DNA from: Agelaius tricolor
Taxonomy: Eukaryota; Chordata; Aves; Passeriformes; Icteridae
DNA length: 64,000 nt
Assembly: GCA_023055355.1 (NCBI GenBank)
Contig: JALJCS010000038.1
Location: 5,021,001-5,085,000 of the forward strand
Reading direction: 5' to 3'
This document shows positions 13,601 to 25,600 of this stretch, in pieces. The number at the start of each line of letters is the position of its first letter. Position 1 is the stretch's first letter. A model generated the notes under the pieces. It saw only the letters and a program-made list of their open reading frames with translations. It was not told where the DNA came from and did not search any database. The position numbers and the translations under genes are program-made.

Positions 13601-16600
13601 CTCTGTGCCAAGGACACCTCCAGGGTGCTGTGCCTGTGGGAAATGCTGTTTCTCCCAGGATTTTGTCTGGAGCAGTTTGGCCCAGGCTGTGGGTGCCCCC
13701 ACTGTGGAGATTTTGCTCGTGGCTCACAGGAGTGCAGGTGCTGTGTCTGGAGTTGTCCTGACCACGTTGTAACTGCTCCTCTTGCATTCCCTCCCTCTGC
13801 AGCAACTCAACCACCCGAACATAATTAAGTATTTGGATTCTTTCATTGAAGACAATGAACTCAACATTGTCCTGGAGCTGGCTGATGCTGGGGATCTCTC
13901 TCAGATGATTAAGGTAAGGGTGTGTCCGTCCTGGAGGTGCTGCAGACTTCCAGGATTAGACAGGCCTGAGGCTGTGGGGTGGGCACAGCTGGGTTGGAGA
14001 CATTTTTTTCTCCTCTTGCAGTTTTGCACACCCATGGGTTGCTTCCAGACCTGAACCCAAGTGGCTGGTGGCATTTTAAGTAGCCCCAGCCATGCCCTGA
14101 GTTTCTGGTCACTGCTGCAGAGGGAAGTGTCTGTGATCTGGTGGGACATGTGTGTTATTTGCAAGGTTGATTTACTCAGCCCATGATTGATGGGGACATT
14201 TAATTACTGTTGGGTTCACTATTCACATCGCCTGTCTGCCACTCTGAAGACATTCAAGGAAGTCTATTGACTTCCTTTGCAGTGGGGATTTGGGTTTGAG
14301 AAAATGTTTCAAGTACTTGTTCTTCTTTTATGTTGCTCTTAGGAATACTTGTATTGCTGCAAACCAGCTTTAGTTAAGCTGTTACCACCTGCTTTTATAT
14401 TTTCTTTGACATGTTAATCTTTAGACATACATCCCTTGTGAGAACAGATGTGTTATATCATGTTTGTTAGCACTCTCAACCTTCTCTCCATGTTTTACCT
14501 GGTTTTTGCCATCATTATTCTGTAATTATCATAAATGAATGTTTGGAAAGTTCTCCTCCTCCTTGTTGTCACAGTTAAAATATCTTATTAACAGATCTGT
14601 TTTCTTTGCCAGCAGAGCCATGAGGCACTAGGCCAAAGGCTGTCAAACAAGTTCCCCATTCAGTCCAGAGTCAGTGGCTGAATTTCCAGGATCCAGGAAA
14701 ATGTGCTGGGTGTGACAGGAGAGCCCCTGGCGAGTGCTGGGAGCAGCAGGTGGCAGAGGCATCCTGGGAGAGCCTGGAGCTCCAGTCCAGCCTCACCCCG
14801 GGGAAGGGGGAGCTGGGGGGGCACAGCAGCTCTGCCTTTGGCCTCCCTCTTCCCTTGGGGCTCCGCTGCCTTCGGCCCTTTTCCCACCATTTCCTGGGAA
14901 ACTTGCAGCTCATCTCGGGCCTGTTGTGCTTGTGGTCAAAGATGGAAAAAGCCCAAGGATTGTGAGAGCAGAAGTTAGGGCTGTGTGAGGCCTTCTTGGC
15001 TTACAAAACTTTTACCTACAGAATTGTAAGATATCGTTATATGAAATATTTGTATTTTTTAGTCATCTGTAGTTTTTAGTTTAAAAATATTGACAAATAT
15101 GTTCATTTGCTTATCAGGGTTGGCTATTTTATTTTTAAAAATAACTTTCTGTGTCTTTATAATAAGAGTTACATTTTCCAAAACATAACTGGTAGAGTCT
15201 TGGATTGGCGCCTTGCCCAGTTCTGGATTGTGCTGGCTTCCAGTGTCACAGCTCTGTGTTCCCTCTGTATTTCAGACATGAAGAAGATGTATTTCTTTTT
15301 TTCAAGGTCATATAAATGAAGTTTTTCAACTGGTGCAAATCTAGGAATTAAATTTTTACAATTTCTAACAGAGGTAAAAACCAAGCTCTAAAGCCAAGGG
15401 GGAACAAAAGCTGCCTCCTAAATCCAGCTGCACTGCAGCAGGGGAGTTTCCCCACCAGCTCCTCCGTGTCATCTCTCCCTCCCTGGGAGCTGAAGCTCCT
15501 GTGTGGATTTTTGGTGGAGCAGTAGTGACAACCCTGGCAAGGTGTGAGGGTGATAAACCCAGGGCCTGTCTCTGTCATGCCCCGGTGCCTGCATTATTTA
15601 TGAGGGATGTAGAGCTGCAGGAAAACCCACTGGAGAGTTGGGACTTCCTTGTAAATGTCAGGCGAACCTTATTGGACATGACATTTAGAAAATTATCACT
15701 TGTGGTCTTGCATATCCACTCTTAAATATTTTAATAAGAATTAAATAATTTTATTGTGTATATAACACTTTCTCCCTCACCCTCTGTAATTCCTCTGTGC
15801 TCTCTCTCCAGTTTTGGGTTGAGACTGTTGCAATCTGTCAGATTTGCTGCCTGGGGAATTGCACAGTCGTGCCCCTTCACGGCTGATCTGCAAAAGAAAA
15901 TTTGCCATTGCTCGAGTCAAACACGAACTGGTAACAGCATTTCACATAAAATAGGGAATCTGACAATGGACATCAGATGTCAGTGCTGAGGGGGAAAGCA
16001 TGAGATGCAGAAAGGGGCAGCAAGCCATTGCCTTCCTTTATTCCTGCTGCAGGTGGGAATTCTCACGGGCACCATGAAGTGCAGCTGCGCTGAGGCAGGA
16101 GGGTGCCTGGTGCTCCCAGTGCCACCCTGTGTGGCAGGGCTCGAGGAGCAATGGGAAAAGAAACCTCTGGAAGTGTTGAAGGGTATTTTGTTAATGCTCT
16201 GGCAGTAGAGCTGGCTCAGTGAGAAGCCAGGGACCAACGATTTGAACCCTGCAGTGTTGGGATGCCTGGGTGCGTTGCCAGACACGGCTGGGGTGCCCCC
16301 CTGCAAAGGAGGGAGAGCAGCTGAAGGTCTGCAATGTTTGGCCTTCACTGAAGTGTGCAGCTGGCTCTTTATTCCTGTAGTGGCTTGAAGAAGACTCCAG
16401 TATTGCAGGGAGCCAGGGCCACGCTGCCCTCGGTGGTGCTGCTTTGTGCTGCCCATTATTGTGAGAGCTTTGAGGCACCAGAGGTCCCTGGAACGGGGCC
16501 CGGCTGCGCTCGGCGCTGCCTGAGCACACCCAGCTGATCAGGAGAGCCTCTGCCTCACTGCAGAGTGCAGGGCATTTAGTATTCCTATTATGCATGAAAT

Positions 16601-19600
16601 AGAATATATTATTCTACCTGATCACAGAAGGAACATGGATGCTTTATTGATGCTCTGGCCATCTTTTAAAAAAGGAAAGCAGATTTCCTTATTCTTGTTA
16701 GTAGACAATGCAATAAGGAATGTTTACAAGGGGGGTGTTTAATGGCCTTTGTTTCTTAAGGCAAAATATTTGAGACATTTGTTGTTTTGAGGCATTAAAT
16801 ATGTTTTGCAAGGTAATTAAGGAGATTAATGCTAATCATAATTGTGTCCATTCAAAAATGTCAAACCTATTTAAGCATATTTTTCATAATAGTTGTTAAT
16901 TAGCGAACTGCAGCGAAGTTTCCACACAGAGAGGAGGAGTTAAAAGCTAATCAGAAGAAAAGTCATGCAGCTGCCGATCTGGAAGACGTGAGCAACCTGC
17001 AGCTGACGAACACAATTCCAGGAACGAGTCAAATATGTTGCTTTTTCACTGATCTTTTATTTATTTCCTCCCACAGTATTTTAAAAAGCAGAAACGGTTA
17101 ATCCCGGAAAGGACGGTGTGGAAATATTTTGTGCAGTTATGCAGTGCAGTGGAACACATGCACTCCCGCAGGGTGATGCACAGAGGTAACATTAATTCAG
17201 TCTCTTTTCACTGAATAATAATATAATGTTCCAATTAGTAAGCGCCTACATTCAAAAACAATTATGCTGATGTTCAGCCAATGCATGTTTAGAGAGGCTG
17301 GAGCCTGCGAGATGGATTTCTCCTTCTGTCTCTGCCTCATCGTTAAAGCATTCAGGCCGAAGTGAGGGTGGTATTAGGAAGATGAGCTGCTTTGTATTCC
17401 AGACACTGATATTAAGTAGAAGTGTCAAACTTGCCATTAGAAAAGTGTCAGAAATAAAATGCTGAGACTCCTGGATACAGTGAACTCTAAGAAATAGTCT
17501 TCATTATATTAGCTGTGACCTTAGAGAGTTGAGAAGAGTTTTCCTGTCTTGCAGGCTTTTCTGAAATATTAATACAAATATGTCCCACACTCTCATAACC
17601 TGTTCTCTATTTTCATTAATTATTTTTGAGTCTCTTGTCTTAGAACATCTTATAACTTTGAGCTCTATCCAAAAATTGCACTATTGCTTTCAGTGTCAGT
17701 GAGGTGCTTTGGGAAGGACTGGACTCAGGAAGTGCAAATTTCCCAAAAGGTACCAGCACCCATCTTGGCTGCTTGTTTTTTCTTTCTCCTTTGAAGGAGG
17801 AATTCTTCACTCTATTTTTCAGCAATGTGATATCATTTTTGCTCCATTACACATCCCCTGATGCAGTGTATCACTTGTACCTGAATTAGGTCTGTAATGG
17901 CTGAAATGGGGAGCCTCTCACATTGGCTCTGCTCTAACATGAGGAAAGAGCCTCTCACTCAGTTCTGACATGACTGCTTGGGAAACTGGGGTTGTAGAGA
18001 TATCTACCCTCTATGAACCAGCTGGGCTGTGTAGAGCCCAGAATGTATGTATATGTGGAACAGTAATTACCCTTTTCATGAGGGGCTGGTGGTGGGCAGT
18101 GCAGTTTCCTGTGCAAAGTGATCATTCCCAAAGAGAACTGGGCTCATGTCTTTGATTTCCAGCAGTTAAAGAGGTTGCCTCTGTTCTCTTGAGCTGTTTC
18201 CTACATTTTCCCTCAATGGTATTTCTTGTGTGCTAGGAAGTACACTCTGATTTTTGTGTCTGTGCAGAGCTGGAAGCCTTGGAAGGCTGAGCCTATCAAA
18301 GCTCTAAAGAAGCAAGTTCTGCTCGAGCCCCTTTGTACCGTGAGCGCTCCAGGCAATGCTTCTATTGCAGCATTAGAACCAAATAACCTTTTGTGGCTTT
18401 GACCTTTTACCTTTTTCTTCTTGCAGACATAAAACCAGCCAACGTGTTTATAACAGCCACAGGGGTGGTGAAGCTGGGAGATCTTGGATTAGGCCGGTTT
18501 TTTAGTTCTAAAACCACTGCAGCACATTCCTTAGGTAAGCTGGTACTCGTTAAGCAGGGCCTGGCGTGCGCTCTCAGCTCTGATGTTCAAATGCAGGGTG
18601 TCCATCCCCCCGTGGTGACACAAGTGGCAGTCAGGCCATGGGGACTGCATTTTAAATACGCTTTGGAGGCATTAATAGGTATCTTTTGTTTAAAAACCTG
18701 TTATTTTTTTCTGGAAGGCCTGGCCTGGTGTGTGTTTTACAGCCCATGTGGCAAATGCAGCTTTTCCACTCTAAAGAGCACTTTGGCTGCACGGTGCTTG
18801 CTGGAATTCAGTGTTCCCCCCCCCAGTACCTTCTACCTTTTTGCCTTTGGCCCAGGCTCTGCCCTGACAGGGGCTGGGACTGCCTGAGGTGGGTGAGCCC
18901 TCATGGCTCATTTGTCCCAAAAAGGGACTTCACTTGAAATCTGGCCTATGCTTTAAACATCCAGCTTTTCTTCATACCTTCCACATATCTCAAGGTCGTC
19001 TTCCTCATTTTTAGTTTTAACATTAATTCTAGTGCTATAGAAAATTGCATAGTTATGCAGTTCATTCTTCAAGTCTTACACTATAAAGTATTTCATAATT
19101 GTGTCTGTAACCTCTTGAGAGGTGGCTGATTTTCAATTTTTATTAAGGGGTCTGAATTTTTGGAGTCCCAAAGGTGCTTTTTTTTGTATTACAGCAGTGA
19201 AGGAACTTTGGCTTTTGATGCAATATTTGAGCTCTTTTAAACTAATGTCTCTCAGTTGACTTTGGAACACACAATATTTGTTTCACATTTTTGTTTGTGC
19301 AATTTCCTCTGCTGAGCGTGTCTTGCTGAATCCTTTTTTGGACGTGAACAAATTTCATTGCTAATCCTGGCCAGCAGCACTGGGCTTCTCAGTGCACAAG
19401 GAAGGAAAATACCTGCCTTGTATTGTGTGTGCTTAAAAAATAGGAGGCATTTCTACAGTTTACTTTCATAAAAGAGGAGATTTCAGATTTCCCTTTGTAT
19501 CAAAAGCCGTCCTATGATATATCCCCACCATACTTAATAGATGAAAATAAATCCTCCTCTTCACAGGAAGTTACAATCACATCATCTGAACAGGCCAAAA

Positions 19601-22600
19601 TATGATCATGTCTAATTATATGATCTTATCCAGTTTGACTGCTGCACTTATTATATTAATAAGAATAAATTGGGGCTTGGAAACTGGCTGCACATGTAAG
19701 CCAAGCTTGTGACCTTTACCAGGGCTGCTCCCTCTTAATTGAGAAAGCTGGAGTAGGAAGAGCTCAGCCCCTGGTGCACAAACCCTGCCCTTCCTCATAT
19801 CACCAGCGTCCTGCAAACAGGTGAGAGGTGCAGGACAGGGGGAGCAGTGAGTGAGACTGGAGGTGTTGTGGGAGGGGTGGGCACATCACCGTTTTCAGCG
19901 GTTCTTGGATCCCAGTGAAAAAGAATATTTTAACAATCAGAAAATACGCAGACATGAAGCTTCTTTCTATTTTTTTGATAATTTGCCAGAGCTAGAGGTT
20001 TTGTAGCAGCAGGCAATGGACTGGTGTTGGGTTTGCTTTAATGAAGACGTTTGCTGAGGGAGCTGTGAGGGCCGGGCACCCCAGACCAGGGCAGGGCACC
20101 GGCGCGGGCCGGGCGCCAGCGGGGCCGGGCACTTCCCGCTGCTGCGTTGCCCTGGCAACCGCCCCGAGCCATCATTTCTCTGGCTGCTGACCCATGAATT
20201 GAACGTGCGGCTTATGCAAATATATTCATCTCATTTCTCCCTTTGCTTGTATTTGCTAGCAGCAGACTGGCATGAAAGGGCATCAGGCAGCCCCGACCCG
20301 GCTGACAGGTGTAGCAGGGGCTCGGCAGCGCCCGCCGCCGCGGCGGGAACGGAGCCGTAATTAGAGCAAGGAACAGAATGAACGTCAGATGAATTACCAG
20401 GCAGCAGATCATATTTGTCAGGGAGGATTGCATACATAAAAATTAAGTGACAGTACATGCCGAGGTAATGAAAGAAAAATGAAAGATTTGCCTGTACACA
20501 GCTCGTGAGATGCCGGCGAGCGCCGAGCTCCGAGCGCCGGCGGGAGCCGGGAGCGGCGCCGGGGCAGCGCGACCCCGTGGGGCAGGAGAGCCCTGGCCCC
20601 TGGGAAAGCTCCATGGGCACGCCTGCCACAGGGGCAGCATGGGCACCCCCAGCCTCTCAGTGTGGGGACAGGCAGCAGGAACCAGCTGGGGCTGCGGGAG
20701 CTCACGGGGGACACCTCAAATGCCACTGCCACTCCCTGGAGAGGAGACAGGAGATGCTTCCATAGGGAAGAGCTCTTCCTGTACAAGCCTTAACAGCAAA
20801 CCCATGTTTGCAAGGTACTGGGTGTAGCTGAGGTGAATTTTACTACTTGTTACAACATGGTGGTTCACCTTCCTTCCCTGATTTTAGACTTGGCAAACTT
20901 AACATTAATCTTGATAGATCTTGTTTTAGTAGGAGCTATAATAAATACAGAGAATTTCCATTAATAATACAATGGATAACTTTTTTGAGAACTGGTATAA
21001 TGTCCATTTTTAGCCAAATAAACTTGGCATTATCCAGAACTTCTGACTGGCTTTACATTTTGAAGGAACAAGAGGAATAAGAAAAACATCCAATGAAACC
21101 CCAAAAGGAACCAATTTTACACAGAATAGTCTTGTTTTGGAGCAGATGATTTATTATTTATTCTTGGACAAGAATATACTTGGAGCAGATTTTCCTTCTG
21201 GGAGATTCACATAAGTCAAATCTTCCCAGTTTAGAACATGCCAATAGCCCTGGATTGGAGTACATGGGCTGTTACATGTTCCTTCTGGTTCCTGCTTGCA
21301 TGTCAGGGTGAGCAGGGAGGAATTGAAGAGCTCTTCAATAAATGGACCATTTGTCTGCCTTCTTTTCTTTCTTTTGCTTGCCAAGCCAGTTTGCCATCTG
21401 AAACAAAATCCCAGGGCTTGGAGGGGCTGGTAATCAGGACTTGGTAAGAAAAAAATGGACACAAGAAATCCACTGAAAATGTCACCAGCCAAGTGTGTTT
21501 GGAGTTATTGGTTTGCCTCTAGTTCAGTATTTGTGGAAGAAAAGAGCTGCAGAATTGCTGCAGGTAGATTGTACTATTTACATGTGAAAAACTCAGCCAG
21601 CCAACCAAAAAACCCAACCCAACCAAGAACTATAAGGAGTTTGGCAGGGTTGTGTGATTCAATGATATGAATGAAATGAAAAAAAAAAAAAGAGCTTAGG
21701 ACAACAGGTCTTGCAACAACAGCTGCGATATTATGCACAAAATATTTATTGTTTTTCTCCAAGAGTAAGTAGATTTCATCTAGGGATGAGTTTCTGAGGA
21801 AGCATTGCTCATGGCTGAGCCATGTTTGCAGATGTGAGAGGAATGGAATTTGAATTTCATTTTTGGAATAAGTTTGCCACCTTTGCCTTTGTGTTTTCTT
21901 TGTGAAAGAAGAGACTCTGCTCCTAATCTTAACTGGGAATAATTAGCATTTCCTTACCTTGGATGTTGCAGCCATCCCAGGGCTGTTGTGGCTGCCCATG
22001 GGCAGTGCTGGGAGGTGTGCAGGAATGCTCTGGCATCTCTGAAGTGGCTGATGTTCAAGTGAAGGGCTCCGACTTCCAGAAACAGAGCAGGAAGCTCCTT
22101 CCTTTACCATAATCTTCCCTGTGGTTTTGCGACCTTTATAACTTGAAATGCATTACTCTACCACCTGGTGAGTAATGTTGAATCTGAGCAATATTTTGTA
22201 TTTTCAGCAGGGCAAACGCTGAAGAAAGTTTCTGATTAATAGTCTCCGATTAGACTGTTCTTGTCAAATTGACTAATGGGATGCAAGGGCGAGCCCTGAC
22301 TGATTGCACTGGAAGCCTTGTGCAGCTTCCTAGAAGATGCTCATTACAGGAGATTCCCACGTAATGTTGGACAGGCCAGAAAGAGAATTGGCCTTGTCAG
22401 TCTTTTATCATGACAGTTATTTAAAAATTAATGCATCAGTTTGGAAACGCAGAGCCCTGCTTGTTTGTACATTTGCTGACAAGACTACAGTAATGATAGG
22501 TAAATGTGCAAGGTGGGCTCCACGAAATGAGCTCAGACGTGGAGCGCTCCCGGAGCCCTTAATGGGCTGGAGCAGCCCCGTGCCCCTGCAGCGGGGCTGG

Positions 22601-25600
22601 TGACGCACTGAGCCGTGCCACAGCCCTGTCACAGCCGTGCCACGGCCCTGTCACAGCCCTGTCACAGCCCTGTCACAGCCCTGCCACAGCCCTGCCACAG
22701 CCCTGTCACCGCTGGCACGGCCGGGGAGCCGTGATCTGAGCCGACAGTGGGGCCCAGCAGAGCCGCTGCCCCGGCGCCTGGCGCTGGAGCCCACGCGCTG
22801 CTCTTGGTGCCCACGCCGTGACCTGGAATAACGGAGTGCCAGGGCAGCCTGGGCACCACAGCGGGCACGAGCGGGGCTGCTGCTGCTGTGCCCCTCTCAT
22901 CTGCCCTGTGCCCCTCCCGCCCGCCCCGTGCCCCTCCCGCCCGCCCCGTGCCCCTCTCATCTGCCCCGTGCCCCTCTCATCTGCCCCGTGCCCCTCCTGC
23001 CCGCCCCGTGCCCCTCCACAGCTCCCGGAGCTCCTGGCACGGCTGGCAGAGCTGCAGCTGGGCAAGTGTCTTACGCTGCTGCTCAGTGGGGACTTCCAGA
23101 AGTGTCTTCCACAACTTCCTGGAATGAATCACCATTTCTTCTGCAGCTGCATATTTTTAAGCAGGAAGATGAATCAGTGCTATCCCAGCCAAGTCAGTTC
23201 TTGTACAGAAAGCTGGCAGATGTGTGGGAATTCCTTGGAGAGCTGTTCTGTCCATCGTGTGGACAGAGGCAGGGAAAGCCTCTGAAGGAGTCCTGTCTGC
23301 TCCTGCAGTCCCAGGAAGTTACTCTGTGTAGCCCAGTGGAAATCCTTAACTACTGCCAGGCCTAAGGTCTCCTCCCTACACAGGGGCCTTTCACAGGCAA
23401 TTAAACCCAGCCAGGCCTGGGGCTGTGCCAGCCTGACCTGCACCTCCTGAGCATGGAAACAAAGGCATCTCCCTGTGTTGTAGTTTTTAGAGAATTTGCA
23501 AAAATATAACTTCTCATTAGGATACTCTTCACATTGAAAGGGAAGTAAGTTCTAAAGTGAAAGACCTGGAAGCATGAGCCGAGTTCATCACACAGGGCAG
23601 CTGATTGCTGAACATCTTGAGGGTCCAAATAAAAATTACCTTCTGTGTGCTGGGTCACGTGTGCAGGTGCCAGGGCCTGGCTTTGCCTCTCCAGGATGTT
23701 CTTTGTGCCCCAGAACTCATTTGTTTCCCACAGTGTGCAATCCCTCCATGGGAACGCTGGGGAAGCTGGTGGCTGTTCTTCCACCTCTAGCACCATCCTT
23801 CAGCTTATTAGTCCTGCAGCTGTCTTCAGGCAGCTTTTCAAACAGAGAAATTGTAAACTGAATATTACAGGCAAATTAAGCATTTGCCATCTTGTGAGAA
23901 AAGGTCTTTAATTAGGAGAAGGATACACTGGAATGCCAAAAGGAAAAAAAAAATTGACAGGGGACGGACAAGCAAGGGGAAGCAGGAGAAAAGAGCATAT
24001 CCAGTGCTTGGATGTTTTAATAAATGATGTATCTGAGGATTATTTGATGTAGTTGAGACTGCCAGGATGTCTTGTATTTTCAGTACCATAACTGAAACTT
24101 ATTTAGGATTTTAAAAAGAACCTTTTTGAGGTAAGGAATTTATTAATAATTTCCTGTAACTTCTGTCCAAAACACTGAGTAAATTTCTTTTGATAAAGTA
24201 CAGACTTGTGGAAGTACATAGAAATCCCCCAGCTTCTGACATAGCTGCAAGCTGGAGCAGGGTTTTAAAGCTTGGAATTATCTTAGTTTTTTTCAGCCAG
24301 GTTTTGCATTCCTGGCTGATGCTGGGCTTGGTGTCCCCTGCAGTGCCTGGTGACCTGTCAGAGCCCCTGCCAGGGGAGCAGCCAGTGATGTGCTGGCTCT
24401 GGGGTCACAGTCACGACCCCCAGTGCAGCCTGGTGAGCCAAGGGCCTGATCCCTTCCGGTGGCTCTGTCCATCCAAGACACTCGGAAAGTTCTTGGGAGC
24501 CTGGAAGGGAAACAAAACATTTCCCAAATGTCAGAAAAACAGAAAATATTTTCAACCACGTTCACCATTGTCTGCTCTGTTTATGATGATATTTGGTTCT
24601 AAGCAGCTCTTTGTGCTGCAGCTGACCCTAGAATGAAGTCTCTGTCACCTGTAAGGCACTAACCCCTGCTTTGTTTGTTTTTGCAGTGGGAACTCCCTAC
24701 TATATGTCCCCAGAGCGAATACACGAGAACGGCTATAACTTTAAATCTGATATCTGGTCTTTGGGCTGTTTGTTGTATGAGGCAAGTATCTTCTCACTTT
24801 TTTCTCTCCTGGGCTTTCCATAACCACAGTTTGGGACAGGGATTGAGGAGGTCAGACTGCCTGTAGTCAGCTTGTTGAGAATCCTTGGAAGAAGCATTTG
24901 GTGTTCACTGTGCACCTTTGAGCACGAGTGAAGGGGCTGTGCCACCCAAAGTGAATTGGGCTCACAGGAGATGGAGGATGGAGCCATGAAAAGCCAGCTC
25001 CTGCCCCCCTTCCTGCTGGGAGCAGAGCTCTGCTAGGGCAGCACAGTCAGAGTTTTTCCTGACTGTTTTTTGTTTAGAAAATAGCAAATTCATTTGAATG
25101 CAAGGTACTGGTTTCTTAGATGGAATTCTGACCAATTGTGGTATTTTAAAACAGAGGTTTTATGTGATGTGAAATCAGTGTCTCTTGACTACTGTATTAT
25201 GGCTGGAAGTTTCTCTAATTGTCCATTGTCTTACAGCTTGAGGCACAGACTCAGAGCAGACACATTTGGGTGAACTGCCCAGTGTGCAACTTGTTCTTAA
25301 AAGCTGTTGCATGTATTTTGAAAATAAGTGTTATGATTTTGTAACTGTGCTGTTGGTTTTATGATTTAATTTTTAGCAGGGATCAAAGGGTATCAAACAG
25401 TGTTGTACTTCTTTATAATCTAATCTAAATCTTTTTTAGATGGATGCTCCTTCCAATTCAAGTGACAGTGCATGCCAGCATTTAGAAAGCTTTTATCCCC
25501 ATCCAGGGAATTAAAATCCCTGGGATATATAGTCAAGAATATTGCTCACATCCTCTTTGGTTAACAAATTATGGGAACTGATGACATTTTGCTTCTCAAC

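Larger units (their letters stand above)
18535..24686 (+). other. NEK6 intron after coding exon 6
   Basis: This 6.2-kb GT-AG intron is split by patches rich in CpG at about 20060-20170, 20300-20365 and 20510-20590, with an RFX-type palindrome and an octamer motif between them. Two short GC-rich minisatellites follow at 22.6-23.0 kb. No coding exon is seen. Confidence 0.85.

Noticed and set aside
24687..24781. Alternative identity NEK7 for the kinase gene
   Set aside because: [29 protein letters not shown] and the C-terminus ending HVWTSST all fit NEK6. The PSMB7 neighbour also fits the NEK6 locus.
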